Below are positions 27,570 through 38,800 of a stretch of DNA of 63,512 bases, piece by piece (positions within the stretch are counted from its first letter, which is position 1; each line of letters starts with the position of its first letter). Under the pieces are notes generated by a model, which made no database searches, was not told the DNA's origin, and worked only from the letters and a program-made list of their open reading frames with translations. The position numbers and the translations under genes are program-made. This DNA is from an uncultured Campylobacteraceae bacterium (lineage in GTDB: Bacteria > Campylobacterota > Campylobacteria > Campylobacterales > Arcobacteraceae), in NCBI GenBank assembly GCA_937138295.1, contig CAKZOX010000201.1, positions 1 through 63,512 on the forward strand, in the 5' to 3' direction.

Positions 27570-28820
27570 ATGAATAAATTTTTAAAAACAACATTAGCAA
27601 TAGCACTTTTTTCAACTAGTTCTTATGCTTTGAATTTAGATGAAGCTATAAAAATAGCTCTTGAAAATAATTATGACTTACAAAATAAAAATATTGAAGT
27701 AAGTCAACAAATAGATAATATTAATATTTCTAAGTCAAGTTTTCTACCAAAACTTGACCTTAGTTATGGTTACTCAAATATTGATAAACCAACATCATCT
27801 CAATACAATGATAGTGGTACTTTAAGTACAACTATTTCATATAATCTATTTAATGGTTTAAAAGATATATCAAATCTTGATATTGCTAATTTAGATTTAA
27901 AATCAACTCAATACTATAAAGAAAGTTTAAAATTTGACACTATTTTAAATGTTAAAAATGCTTATGTGAAATACTTAAATATGCAAAATACAAAAGATAC
28001 ATTTGAAGTTCAATATAAACTTTTTAAAAAACAGTTTGAAGATTCAAAAGTTAGATATGAACAAGGTTTATTAGCAAAAAATGATTTATTACAAGTTCAA
28101 GTAAACATGTCAAATGCCTTACAAAACCTTACTAATGCAAAAGCAAATGTTGAAATCAGTAAGTTAGAATTATCAAATATTTTAGGTGGTAAGGATTTAT
28201 CAAATGAAACTATTGAAAAATTAGATGAGAGTAAACTTGATAATTTCAAAATAGAAAATCAAACTATAGAAAATAGAAGTGAATTAAAAGCGTTAAATTT
28301 AAATTTAGAAGCATTAAATAAAAATGAAGTAGTTTTAAATAGTTCTTTTTATCCAAAGGTTGATGGAAGTTTTTCCCATAAAAACTACTACGAAAATTCT
28401 GCTTTTGGAAGATATGATTTAGGTGTTGATGAACAAAGTGTAGCAAGTATAAATTTATCTTGGAATATTTATAATGGAAATAGTGATAAAACTAAAAAAT
28501 TAATAAATAAAAAAGAGATAGTAAAACTTCAAAATAGTATCAAAAAAACAAAACTTCAATTAAATTTACAATTACAAACAGCTAAGTTAAATTATGAAGT
28601 TGCTAAAGCAAATTATGAAACTGCAACTTTATCTTTAGACCAAGCAAAAGAAAACTATAACATTGTTAGAAATAGATTTGATGAAGGAGTGTCTAGTAGT
28701 ACAGACTTAATAGATGCTAATTATTTGCTAACTCAAGGAAAACAAAACTACTATAAAGCATTTTTTGATAAATATATATCTTTAGAAACTTTAAAAAGAG
28801 TTTTGGAAATTAAGAACTAA
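27570..28820 (+). CDS. TolC-type outer-membrane efflux channel
   Basis: A 416-residue protein with signal peptide (ending STSSYA) and two OEP repeats of long helices, with the NLDEAIKIALENNYDL start and YEQGLLAKNDLLQVQ and FDEGVSSSTDLIDANYLL tip-helix turns placed symmetrically in both repeats. Forms the trimeric exit channel of the adjacent RND pump. Confidence 0.93.
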   Translation: MNKFLKTTLAIALFSTSSYALNLDEAIKIALENNYDLQNKNIEVSQQIDNINISKSSFLPKLDLSYGYSNIDKPTSSQYNDSGTLSTTISYNLFNGLKDISNLDIANLDLKSTQYYKESLKFDTILNVKNAYVKYLNMQNTKDTFEVQYKLFKKQFEDSKVRYEQGLLAKNDLLQVQVNMSNALQNLTNAKANVEISKLELSNILGGKDLSNETIEKLDESKLDNFKIENQTIENRSELKALNLNLEALNKNEVVLNSSFYPKVDGSFSHKNYYENSAFGRYDLGVDEQSVASINLSWNIYNGNSDKTKKLINKKEIVKLQNSIKKTKLQLNLQLQTAKLNYEVAKANYETATLSLDQAKENYNIVRNRFDEGVSSSTDLIDANYLLTQGKQNYYKAFFDKYISLETLKRVLEIKN

Positions 28821-28822
28821 AA

Positions 28823-29677
28823 ATGTTTGCAAAAATTGAATTTAATAATCTATTACTAGCTTTTGTTAGTATTATATTTTTAGGATTAAATTCAATTTTT
28901 TGCAAAATAGCACTTGAAAATAATTATATAGATGCATATAGTTTTACTTTTTATAGAATTGTATTTGCATGTCTAACTTTGATGCTTATATATTTAATAA
29001 AACATAGAGATTTAAAAATAGAGCTAAAGAAAAATTGGCTTAGTGGATTTGCTTTATTTTTATATGCAATCACTTTTTCATACTCATATTTATCACTTGA
29101 TGCAGGTTTTGGAACATTATTATTGTTTGCAGTTGTTCAGATTATTATGATTAGTGTTGCTGTTTTTTTTAAAGAGAACTTCAACATATATAAAGTCATA
29201 GGAATATTAGTGGCTTTTTCTGGTTTAATATATTTACTTTATCCTAAAGAGGATTTTAGAGTAGATTTATTTTATGCTTTTTTAATGGTACTTGCAGGAA
29301 TTTCTTGGGCTTTTTATTCAATTTTTGGAAAAAGTAGTAGTGATGCTTTAAAAAATACAATGGATAATTTTATAAAAGCTACTGTATTTGTAATTATATT
29401 TATGGTTTTTATAGATTTTGAAACTATTCATTTTTCAAAACATGGAATTTTTTATGCATTTTTATCAGGAAGCATCACTTCTGCTTTGGGTTATTTAATT
29501 TGGTATTTACTTTTACCTAAAATTGAAATAAATACAGCTGGTATCTTACAACTTTTAGTTCCATTAATATCAATTATTTTAAGTGTAATGTTTTTGGATG
29601 AGTTATTTACTCAAACTTTAGTTGTATCAACAATTTTAATATGCATAGGAGTTGCAATTTCTTTTAAAAAATATTAG
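28823..29677 (+). CDS. EamA/DMT family transporter
   Basis: A 284-residue protein with ten predicted helices in two EamA repeats (first ending near LIYLLYPKED, second from MVLAGISWAFYSIFGK). Family members usually export amino acids or other small metabolites. It begins 2 bases after tolC, so it is probably the last gene of the efflux operon. Substrate unknown. Confidence 0.88.
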   Translation: MFAKIEFNNLLLAFVSIIFLGLNSIFCKIALENNYIDAYSFTFYRIVFACLTLMLIYLIKHRDLKIELKKNWLSGFALFLYAITFSYSYLSLDAGFGTLLLFAVVQIIMISVAVFFKENFNIYKVIGILVAFSGLIYLLYPKEDFRVDLFYAFLMVLAGISWAFYSIFGKSSSDALKNTMDNFIKATVFVIIFMVFIDFETIHFSKHGIFYAFLSGSITSALGYLIWYLLLPKIEINTAGILQLLVPLISIILSVMFLDELFTQTLVVSTILICIGVAISFKKY

Positions 29678-29702
29678 TTTTGTCATCTTTGTGTAACTAA
29701 AG

Positions 29703-29708
29703 TATAAT
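29703..29708 (+). promoter_or_regulatory. -10 element for the LpxH-like gene
   Basis: TATAAT ending 11 bases before the ATG at 29720. The implied leader is only about 5 bases and there is no ribosome site in it, so translation from this promoter would be near-leaderless. Confidence 0.5.
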
Positions 29709-29719
29709 AATGTATTTTC

Positions 29720-30451
29720 ATGAAAGTTAGAAGTATATTTGTATCTGATATTCACTTAGGAACTAGGTTTTCCCAAGCTGAAAAGTTTATTGATTTTTTA
29801 AAAGACTATGAAAGTGAAAATCTTTTTTTAGTTGGAGATATTGTTGATGGTTGGGCTATAAAAAGAAAGTTTGTTTGGCCACAAAGTCATTCTGATGTTA
29901 TACAGAAAATTCTAAGGAAGGCTAGAAAAGGGACTAAGGTACACTTAATCACAGGTAATCATGATGAGTTTTTAAGACCATTTGTGCCATTAATTGTAGG
30001 TGATAACTTAGAAATAAGCAATGAATTTGAGTATAGTTGTATGAATGGCAAAACTTATTATATTACCCATGGAGATTTTTTTGATTCAATTACAATGACA
30101 AAAAAATGGTTAGCAATTTTGGGTGATTATGGTTATGATTTTTTATTATATGTAAATGATAAAATATCAAAAATAAAAAAGATATTTAAAGTCAATTCTA
30201 AGTGGTCTCTATCAAAATATGTAAAAGACAATGTTAAAAGTTCTGTAAATTTTATTAATGATTTTGAAAAAATTTTAGCTAATCATGCTAAACATAAAGA
30301 GTATGATGGTATAGTTTGTGGACATATTCATAAAGCTGAAATTAGAAAAATTGACACAATTGATTATCTTAATTGTGGTGATTGGGTTGAGTCCTGTACG
30401 GCTATTGTTGAAACTTATGAAGGTGAATTTAAATTAATTAATTATGGTTAA
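29720..30451 (+). CDS. LpxH-like metallophosphoesterase (UDP-2,3-diacylglucosamine diphosphatase family)
   Basis: A 243-residue calcineurin-fold hydrolase. The metal ligands are in SDIHLG, LVGDIVDGWAIKR, LITGNHDEF, YITHGDFFD and CGHIHKAE. The WxxKRKFVWPQSH segment is typical of the COG2908 branch, some of whose members cleave UDP-2,3-diacylglucosamine in lipid A synthesis. A second, divergent LpxH-like protein is encoded at 57626, so which one serves lipid A is open. Followed after 3 bases by a patatin gene. Confidence 0.82.
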   Translation: MKVRSIFVSDIHLGTRFSQAEKFIDFLKDYESENLFLVGDIVDGWAIKRKFVWPQSHSDVIQKILRKARKGTKVHLITGNHDEFLRPFVPLIVGDNLEISNEFEYSCMNGKTYYITHGDFFDSITMTKKWLAILGDYGYDFLLYVNDKISKIKKIFKVNSKWSLSKYVKDNVKSSVNFINDFEKILANHAKHKEYDGIVCGHIHKAEIRKIDTIDYLNCGDWVESCTAIVETYEGEFKLINYG

Positions 30452-30454
30452 AAA

Positions 30455-31222
30455 ATGAGTATATCTTTATGTCTAGGTGGTGGAGGAGCAAGGGGTGCTT
30501 TTGAACTTGGTGTATTACAATATATAGATGAAAAAAATATTAAAATTTCAAATATTAGTGGAAGTTCAATTGGTTCAGTGATAGCTTGTTCTTATTCAAG
30601 TGGAGTAAGTCCTAAAAAGATTTTAGAAATCTTTAAAACTAAAGAAATAAAAAATACTATTAAGTTTAATTTCTCTAACTTATTATCTATGGGAATTTTT
30701 AATATTGATGAAAATAATACTATTATAAATGAGCTTTTTCCAATAAAAAATATCGAAGATATTAATAAAAATGTATATGTTTGTGTCTATGATATTAAAG
30801 CAAAGAAAATAGAGTATTTAAATAGTGGAAGAGTACTTGATGCATGTTTATCATCATGTGCTTTAACTCCTATTTTTAAAGCTAAAAAGCATGATGATAA
30901 ACTTTATATAGATGGTGGATTAAAAGATAGCTTGCCAATCACTCCACTTTTAAAGTATGATGAAAAGATATTAAGTATTGATTTATTTCCTAAAAATGTA
31001 ACTACTAAAAAAAGAAGTTTTAATCCAATAAAAATATTAAAAAGAAAAGTTTTAAGTGAGTTGATTAAAAATCATAATTTTTCAATCAGTAAAAGTGATT
31101 TTTATTTAACAAATCAAAACCTAAGAAGAAAAAAAATCTTAAGTTTTGATAAGCTTGATGAGAACTTTAATTTAGGTTATGAAACAGCTAAAGAGTTTTT
31201 TAAAAACCAGAAATTGGAATAG
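30455..31222 (+). CDS. Patatin-like phospholipase
   Basis: A 255-residue lipid acyl hydrolase with an intact Ser-Asp dyad: oxyanion loop GGGGARGAFELG, nucleophile elbow GSSIGS (Ser near residue 38) and DGG (Asp near 152). No signal peptide is seen, so it is probably cytosolic or membrane-associated and acts on membrane lipids. Cotranscribed with the LpxH-like gene, which hints at envelope lipid turnover. Its 3' end overlaps the convergent histidine-kinase gene by 23 bases. Confidence 0.9.
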   Translation: MSISLCLGGGGARGAFELGVLQYIDEKNIKISNISGSSIGSVIACSYSSGVSPKKILEIFKTKEIKNTIKFNFSNLLSMGIFNIDENNTIINELFPIKNIEDINKNVYVCVYDIKAKKIEYLNSGRVLDACLSSCALTPIFKAKKHDDKLYIDGGLKDSLPITPLLKYDEKILSIDLFPKNVTTKKRSFNPIKILKRKVLSELIKNHNFSISKSDFYLTNQNLRRKKILSFDKLDENFNLGYETAKEFFKNQKLE

Positions 31223-32894
31223 TAATAGTGAATTTTGCACCATTTTCACCATTTTCAGCTTTTATTGTTCCATCAAAATGAGTTTCCACTAAACTTTTTA
31301 CAAAGTATAAACCTAATCCTTTTCCTTGTAAGATTTTTTTATTAGTAGAAAAATATGGATCAAATATTTTAGACAAGTGTTTTTCTTCAATTCCTTTTCC
31401 TGAATCTTCTAAAACAACTTTAATTGAATTTTCTTTTCTAATTAAATCTATGTTTATAGTTCTTAAGTCACCTATTTCACAATTATTTTCAATTGCATTT
31501 ATTGAATTAGAGATTAAGTTAATTATTACTTGATTAAATTTTGATTTAAATGTTTTTATTTTGAATGGATTTTTTACAATAGTTTCATTCAAAGTATTTA
31601 CATTTAATTTGATACCTGATTCATTTAAATTTGAACTTACAATATTTTTTAAATCTTCAATAGTATTAACTAAATTAACTTCTAATTTATTTTCATTTTG
31701 TTTAAAGAAATCCCTAAATTCATCAATTGACAAAGATAATTGGTCGATTTTTCCTAAGAGTTGGTTCCCTAGTTTTTCAGAAGTCTTTTTATCTAACATA
31801 TCAAATTTATGTGAGAATATAATCTCTTGAGCAATTAAACTAATTACTGTTAAAGGTTGTCTCCATTGATGAGCTATCATTACAATCATATCTGATATGG
31901 CATTTTGTTTTGACTGATATAATATTAAGTCATGTTCTTCTTCTAATTTATCAAATAGTCTTTTAGGTATTTTTGATAAAAAATAAGCAAGTATAATTGA
32001 AATTGGTATAGAGAATATAATTATTTCTAAAATAATGCTAACAATACTATTTGTCATATCTTTTACCGCTTTAGCTTGAAGGCTTAAATAAACTTTTTCA
32101 TTTGATGCTTCTAATAAAAGTTTACTATTTTCATTGTTTTTAAGAAAATCTATTTCATTTTTTTTACTTATATATTTCTCAAAATTTAGATATTTTTTAT
32201 TGTTTGAAAAGATAATATTGTTTTTATCATCATAAATATACGTATTGAAAAACTCTGAGCTAACTAAAGATTCTAATTGTTTTTTCATATAAATATTTAC
32301 AATCAAAATACCTTTGTTTATATCATTTTGATTTTGAACTTTTGTGGCAATTCTAAGTGTAGGTTTATGTGGAATTTCTACTTTTCCATTTTCAATATTT
32401 AAATCTAAATTTGAAATAAAATATTGATTTTGTTTTAAAGCAATAGTGTCTTTAAAATAATATCTATTTGCTTTATTTTGAAGATTATTTTCTGATATCT
32501 TAATAATTTCATTTTCTATTGTTCTATCTAATCTTATTTTTTCATATCCATTTTCATCAATATATCTTAATTGCATAATGTCACTGTTACTTTTTATTAG
32601 TGACAAAAATAAATCATTTATGTAATTTTTATTTGTATTGTTTTCAATATAATCTTTGAAAACTAAACTATTGTTTATGGTATTTAATATTGCTTTTTGT
32701 TCATTTAGATTTTTATCAAATTGTTCTACTTTATAATTTATCTCTTTTTTTAAATTACTTTTGATAGTCTCTTCATTAAACTTTATAATCTCATAATAAG
32801 TAATAGATATATTAAGTATAGTAAGTATACTAGTTATAAAAACAAATAATAATATAAAAGGCAGTAAATAGTTTTTTCTTTTGATTTTTTCCAT
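31200..32894 (-). CDS. Membrane histidine kinase with extracellular Cache-like sensor
   Basis: A 564-residue sensor kinase. TM1 is around residues 11-33, a periplasmic sensor of about 240 residues follows (SDIMQLRYIDENGYEKIRLDR, then NRYYF, then SNLDLNIENGKVEIP), and TM2 lies near 280-305. The H-box is IAHQWRQPL. The ATPase domain has the N-box (LISNSINAIEN), G1 (EDSGKGI) and G2 (GKGLGLYFVKSL). The sensor is clearly paralogous to that of the hybrid kinase at 35837. The next gene upstream encodes a REC-PAS-GGDEF regulator, its likely partner. Confidence 0.9.
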   Translation of the reverse strand: MEKIKRKNYLLPFILLFVFITSILTILNISITYYEIIKFNEETIKSNLKKEINYKVEQFDKNLNEQKAILNTINNSLVFKDYIENNTNKNYINDLFLSLIKSNSDIMQLRYIDENGYEKIRLDRTIENEIIKISENNLQNKANRYYFKDTIALKQNQYFISNLDLNIENGKVEIPHKPTLRIATKVQNQNDINKGILIVNIYMKKQLESLVSSEFFNTYIYDDKNNIIFSNNKKYLNFEKYISKKNEIDFLKNNENSKLLLEASNEKVYLSLQAKAVKDMTNSIVSIILEIIIFSIPISIILAYFLSKIPKRLFDKLEEEHDLILYQSKQNAISDMIVMIAHQWRQPLTVISLIAQEIIFSHKFDMLDKKTSEKLGNQLLGKIDQLSLSIDEFRDFFKQNENKLEVNLVNTIEDLKNIVSSNLNESGIKLNVNTLNETIVKNPFKIKTFKSKFNQVIINLISNSINAIENNCEIGDLRTINIDLIRKENSIKVVLEDSGKGIEEKHLSKIFDPYFSTNKKILQGKGLGLYFVKSLVETHFDGTIKAENGENGAKFTITIPISGF

Positions 32895-32904
32895 TAATTA
32901 ATCC

Positions 32905-34506
32905 CTAAGCTTCCCAAACACATTTGTTTTTACCATTTGTTTTTGCTGTATATAGTAATTTATCAGCGTTGTAATATAATCCATCAATTGATTCAGCTTC
33001 ACTTGTATGTAGTGTAACTAAACCTATTGAAACAGTTATTTTACCTTCTGTTGAATATTTATGCTCAATATCTAAGCCTGAAACTTCTTTTACAATTTTG
33101 TCACATAAAAATTTTGAGTTCTCTTTTTCCACAGTTTTAAAAAGTAGTATAAACTCTTCATCAATAGTTCTAAAGGCATAATCATATACTCTTTGTAAAT
33201 TATTTTTAATTACTATAGCAACATTCTTTATAACTTCATCACCTTTATGTTCACCATAGGTGTCATTGTAAAGTTTAAAATCATCAATATCTACAAGTGC
33301 AAAAGAAACATAACAATTGTCCCTTTTCAAGCCTTTTATATAATCTGTTTTGATAATATCAAAGTATTTTTTATTATAAAAATTTGTTAATTTATCTGTA
33401 ATTACAAGCTCATCTAATTTCTTTTTATTACTTATATCATGGCAAATTAATGTGTAACCTACATTTGATTCATACATTGAAAGTTTTGAAAAAATTCCAT
33501 TTAAGTATTTTTTTTCTCCATTTAATGTTGTAATTTCAAAAGGAATTTGGATTTCTTCTTCATCCTTTAATCTTAAAGGTAAATCTGTAAACTTATCTTT
33601 ATCTTTTATAAATTGCTTTAGATTACTACCAACTAGTTCTGATTGTTCTTGTTCCATTACTTCACAAAATGCATTAGAGGCATATATGATTTCTAAGTTA
33701 GTATCAAGTCTCATAGATAAGATGTGTTTATCTATAGTTTTTACATATTTTTTAATTAAGCTTTCATACTTAATTAAAGTAGTAATATTTCTAACACTTA
33801 CTAAAATTAATCTTTCTGTTTCTAGTAAAAAGCAGTTGACTTTTACAAATAATTCTTTGTTAAATAGATTTGTAATTTTCAATTCTATATCTTCAATTTT
33901 CTTTTCTTCAAAAAGTTCTGTTTTAAAAATATAATTTAAATCTTCATCTTTTGTATTTAAAATATCTAAGATTGATTGTTCTTTATTATCTAAAAATTTA
34001 AAATTTTCTTTTGCAGCTTTATTGGATTTAATGATATTTAAATTAAAATCTATTAAAAATAATGAATTTACAACATTGTCTAAAATAATATCTAATTTAT
34101 TTTTTTGGCTTTCATTTTCTTTTAGAGTTTGAATATACTTGATAGTTTCATTTAAAACTAATTTTAGATTATTACTATCAATTGGCTTTAAAATATATCT
34201 TGTAACTCCTTCATTTATAGCTTTTAAAAGATATTCTGAATCATTAAAAGCAGAAGTAATTATAATTTGAATATCTTTGTCTTTTTGTCTAACATTTTTT
34301 ATTAATTCAATACCGTTCATATTTGGCATTCTTACATCAGTTATTAATAAATCAATATGATTTTTTTCAAACACTTCAAGTGCTTCAATTCCATCTTTTG
34401 CTGTGTAAAGTACTTTACATCTTCTTGAAAGAAAGTCTGAATATTGTTCTCTTAAAACAGCATCATCTTCAACATATAAAAAGCTTAAACTATTACTATT
34501 ATCCAT
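32905..34506 (-). CDS. Response regulator with PAS domains and degenerate GGDEF
   Basis: A 533-residue protein. REC at residues 7-125 has acidic pocket YVEDD, phospho-acceptor D57 in LLITDVRMP and Lys in YILKPID. Two PAS-like regions follow (about 140-245 and 255-370), then a GGDEF-family domain (about 375-533). The metal-binding segment ALVDIDDFKLYNDTYGEHKGDE is intact, but the GGDEF loop reads RTIDEEF, so the two glycines needed to hold GTP are lost. It is probably not an active diguanylate cyclase. It overlaps the upstream kinase gene by 8 bases and lies 10 bases before another kinase gene, forming a kinase-regulator-kinase operon. Confidence 0.88.
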   Translation of the reverse strand: MDNSNSLSFLYVEDDAVLREQYSDFLSRRCKVLYTAKDGIEALEVFEKNHIDLLITDVRMPNMNGIELIKNVRQKDKDIQIIITSAFNDSEYLLKAINEGVTRYILKPIDSNNLKLVLNETIKYIQTLKENESQKNKLDIILDNVVNSLFLIDFNLNIIKSNKAAKENFKFLDNKEQSILDILNTKDEDLNYIFKTELFEEKKIEDIELKITNLFNKELFVKVNCFLLETERLILVSVRNITTLIKYESLIKKYVKTIDKHILSMRLDTNLEIIYASNAFCEVMEQEQSELVGSNLKQFIKDKDKFTDLPLRLKDEEEIQIPFEITTLNGEKKYLNGIFSKLSMYESNVGYTLICHDISNKKKLDELVITDKLTNFYNKKYFDIIKTDYIKGLKRDNCYVSFALVDIDDFKLYNDTYGEHKGDEVIKNVAIVIKNNLQRVYDYAFRTIDEEFILLFKTVEKENSKFLCDKIVKEVSGLDIEHKYSTEGKITVSIGLVTLHTSEAESIDGLYYNADKLLYTAKTNGKNKCVWEA

Positions 34507-35719
34507 TATCGACTCTCTTCAATTTTATTCTAAATAAAGCTCCATCTTTTGTATTAAAAGCTTCAATAGAACCATGCATACTTTTTTCAATAATCATCTT
34601 ACACATATATAATCCAATTCCTGTTCCATTTAATTCTTTTTTTGTAGAAAAATATGGATCAAATATTTTAGTAAGATTTTCTTTTTTAATTCCCTGTGCG
34701 TTATCTTCTATATCTACAACTATATATTCATTTTCATTGTATATATTAATATCTATTTTAGGATATTTTATCTTTTTAATTATAAACTCATCTTTAGAGT
34801 TAACTAATAAATTAACTAAAACATGGGCAAATTCATTTGCATATCCTAAAATATTAAATTTATCTTGGGATTCAAATTTTTCTTTAACATTGAATTTTTT
34901 TGAATTTATGCTTACTTCTATAAGATTTTCTTGAAATTGTGCATTGGTTATATATAAAGATTTTACAATTGAATCTTTAATGGAAAAAATTTGCTTTTCT
35001 TTACAAGGTATGAAAAAATTTCTAAAATCATCAATAGTTTTTGACATAAAATTGATGTTTTTATTCCCTGTATCAAGTAGTTTTTTTAGATATTTTTCAT
35101 CAAGTATTTTTAATTCATAGGCATCTTCAATATTTGATAACACCCCTGAAAATACAGCTAAAGGCTGTCTCCATTGGTGGGCAATAGATGAAATCATTTC
35201 TCCCATTGATGCCATTTTAGATTGTTGAATTAGCAATTGCTCATTTTGTTTATGGCTTTCTTGTAATTGCATAGTTGAAGTTAAGTCTTTTAGGGTACAT
35301 AAAAGATTATTATCTTCTATTTCATAAAAATTTATTTTTAGAAATTTATTTTCATTGTTAATTTTAAACCATGAACTTTTTTCATTTAGTTTTTCATTTT
35401 TAAAAATATTATAGATATCTTTGTCATTAAAATCTTTTTGTTCAAAAAAGTTACAAATATCTAGTTTTGAGTAAAGAATAGAACCATTTTTATTGAAAAT
35501 CATAAAATCTTCATTAAAAGTTTTAATTATTTCTTCGAAAAAAGTAGCTTGTTTTTTTGTAGAAATAAAATAATAAGATAAAAATATAATAAATAATATA
35601 TTTAATAGAAAGTATATATTCATATAGTCATTATTAGGATAATAATTTAATAAGAGAATACTAACTGTCATAATAAGCCAAATAATAATAAATAAATAAA
35701 TTAAGTTTTTTATTTTCAT
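34499..35719 (-). CDS. Membrane-anchored PAS histidine kinase
   Basis: A 406-residue kinase with two N-terminal helices (about 5-25 and 34-52) and almost no periplasmic loop, then a PAS-like domain (about 55-150). H-box [14 protein letters not shown] has H181. The ATPase domain shows N-box (LLVNSKDEF), G1 (IEDNAQGI) and G2 ([13 protein letters not shown]). Signal sensing must be cytosolic or in the membrane. First gene of the minus-strand operon and divergent from the hybrid kinase; the 117-base gap holds both promoters. Confidence 0.88.
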   Translation of the reverse strand: MKIKNLIYLFIIIWLIMTVSILLLNYYPNNDYMNIYFLLNILFIIFLSYYFISTKKQATFFEEIIKTFNEDFMIFNKNGSILYSKLDICNFFEQKDFNDKDIYNIFKNEKLNEKSSWFKINNENKFLKINFYEIEDNNLLCTLKDLTSTMQLQESHKQNEQLLIQQSKMASMGEMISSIAHQWRQPLAVFSGVLSNIEDAYELKILDEKYLKKLLDTGNKNINFMSKTIDDFRNFFIPCKEKQIFSIKDSIVKSLYITNAQFQENLIEVSINSKKFNVKEKFESQDKFNILGYANEFAHVLVNLLVNSKDEFIIKKIKYPKIDINIYNENEYIVVDIEDNAQGIKKENLTKIFDPYFSTKKELNGTGIGLYMCKMIIEKSMHGSIEAFNTKDGALFRIKLKRVDNG

Positions 35720-35836
35720 ATATAGATTTTACATAAAGTAACGTTAGTAAAAGTTAAAGTAACAAAAAATCTGTATCATTAAACATTAATATAAATTGTT
35801 ATATACTATGTTAAATAGTGTATTGGAGTATTTAAA

Positions 35837-38800
35837 ATGTCAAGTGCAATTCGATATTTAAATCAATTTAAAATCTTTCTAATAATATGTTTTTATTCTT
35901 TAACATTAATTGGAATCTTTTTATTGGTTGATAAATATATTTATGAAAATCAAACAAAAAAAGAGTTATTAAACAATTCCGTTGAAGTTTTAAATAATTC
36001 TAAACAATTTTCAGATAATTATTTCAAAAGTAAAGAAAAATTAGTAACATCCATATCAAAATCTCAAGCTTTTAATGATTATTTGAGTGAAGTAACAATC
36101 TATAGAGATAATATCAAAGACTTGTTTCTAGCAATAGCTAGAAATCAAAGTGATATTATGCAAATTAGATTTATTGATAACAATGGAATGGAAAAAGTTA
36201 GAGTTGATAGAAAAAACATTGGCGACAAAGCTAAACTTGTTAGAAATAAAAATTTACAAGATAAATCAAATAGGTATTATTTTACAAGTGATTTAAACAA
36301 AAAAGATGAAATATGGTTCTCAAATTTAGATTTAAATATGGAAAAGGGAAAAGTACAAGTTCCATTTGTTCCAACTGTTAGAATAATAAAACCCATTTAT
36401 GGTGCAAACAGTTTTAATGGAATTATTATAATTAACTTTTTTGCTAAAACCTTTTTAGACCAATTAGTTCAGTCATCATTATATGATATAGTTATTTTTG
36501 ATTCTAATTCAAATGTGATTAGACATTATGATAAAAAGTATGATTGGAATGAATACACTAAAGTTAAGTATGATATCAAAAAAGAGATAGGTATTAGTAT
36601 TCAAGATGTGAAAACTAATGGAAAAGTTTTAGGTGATGATTTTAGTATAAAAAAATTTGATATGCCTTTTGAAAATGACTTTTTTATAAAATATAAAATA
36701 AACAGTGATTATTTAAAAAATAGCGTAAGCTCTAAATACAATACTTATATTATAGTTCTATTTTTTGTACTGATTTTTGTTTTAGTATTTTCATTTTTTG
36801 TATCAAAACTATTTAATAGATTAATTCAAGATATATTTATTTCGCAAGACAAAGCTATCAATGCAAGTAAAGCAAAATCTGAATTTCTAGCTAATATGAG
36901 CCATGAAATTAGAACTCCTTTAAATGGTGTATTAGGTTTAATCCAATTAACTTTAGACACAAATTTAGATAAAAGACAACAAGACTATTTATTTAAAGCA
37001 AAATCATCTTCAAATGCTTTACTAACAGTAATCAACGATATATTAGATTACTCGAAAATTGAAGCAGGTAAATTAACACTTAAAAAGCAAGAATTTGTTT
37101 TACAAAATTTATTAGACAGTGTTACGGATTTATTTGGATTTAAAATACATGAAAAAGGTATTAAACTTATTTTTGAAATTGATAGTAATGTACCAAATAT
37201 ACTAGTTTCAGATAGTTTAAGAATTAGCCAAATATTAAATAATCTTATTGGAAATGCTGTTAAATTTACCCATGAAGGTAAAATAATAGTTCATCTTAAA
37301 TTATTAGAAAAAAATGAAAAAGACAAAACAGCAAATATTGAATTTTGTGTAGAAGATACAGGAATTGGGATTTCTGAAAGTGATTTAAAAAGGTTATTTA
37401 ACTCTTTTGTTCAAGCTGAAGACACAAATACTAAAAAATATGGTGGAACTGGTTTAGGTTTAACTATATCAAAAAATCTTACTTCTCTTTTAGGTGGTGA
37501 TATTAGAGTTGAAAGTACTAAAGGTGTTGGCAGTAAATTTATATTTAATATTCAATGTCAATACAGAGATAATTTAAATTCTGTAGAGATTAAAAAGTTT
37601 ATGACAAATAAGAAGTTTTTAATTGTAGATGATGATAGTACTCAGATTTTATATTTAGAAACAATATTAGGTTCTTGGAATGCTAATTTTGTATCTGTAA
37701 ATGATGGTTTTAAAGCAATTGAACTTTTAAAAGATTATAAGTTTGATTATATTTTATTAGATTGTAATATGCCAATAATAAATGGAGTGGATGTATTAAA
37801 AACTTTAAAGGAAAAAGGAATTGATGTTCCATTTATAATTATGGTTACAGCATATGAAAAAAATGATTTAGTTGATAGGCTAAAAAATGAAAATGTAAAC
37901 ATAAATAAAATTTTAAGTAAGCCATTTACACCATCTATTCTTTTTGAAGAGATAATTAGTGAATCAAAAAAATTAGATAAATCAAAAAATCATTTAGCTT
38001 TAGATGTTGTATTTAGTGGAAAGGTACTATTAGTTGAAGATAATGAAATAAATCAATTAGTAGCTAGTAAATTCCTAGAAAGATTTGGTTTAACTGTTGA
38101 AATTGCAAATGATGGAATTGAAGCTGTTGATATGACAGATAAAAATGAATATAAACTTATTTTTATGGATTTACAAATGCCAAATATGGATGGATTTGAA
38201 GCTACAAAAATAATAAGAGAAAAGGGAAATACAACACCTATTATTGCTTTAAGTGCTGCTGTTATGCAAAAAGATAGAGAACAAACAAGTGAAGTTGGTA
38301 TGAATAAACACATTGCAAAACCAATTGTAATAGATGAGTTAAGAGAGATTCTACTTGAGTATTTAGATGTTTGTGATGAAAAAGAAGTTGAACAAAAGGA
38401 TTTAACAGTAAATGCAAATTTCTCAATGGAAGAAGAGAATAAGAATAGTAATTTACAAATTTATGGATTAGATGTTGAAAACTTTTGTGAAAGTACAGGA
38501 ATAGGGCAAGAAGACTTATTACATATGCTTGAAAGTTATTACAATACAAATAAAAATTTAGTAGATATATTACAAACTATAGAAATTGATAGTAAAGAAT
38601 TTTCAGATTTAATTCATAAGTTAAAAGGTAGTTCTGGAAACTTTCATTTAAATAGTATATACAAATTATGTGTTGAAATTGAAAAAAGTCTTGATGTAAA
38701 TGCTAGCATACAAGAGTATTTAGAAAAACTATTTGTAGAGTTGGATTTAACATTAGAGTCAATTAATGGTGTTTTATTAAAAGAAAGTTCTGAACAAATA

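Noticed and set aside
31200-31222. The 23-base overlap of patatin and kinase genes as a sign of a frameshift or wrong stop
   Set aside because: Both proteins end with ordinary C-termini (the kinase ends right after its ATPase fold), so the overlap looks real and simply compact.
34499-34506. The 8-base overlap of the kinase and REC-PAS-GGDEF genes as a broken fusion
   Set aside because: Each has a complete domain set, and short overlaps are common in this operon-dense genome.
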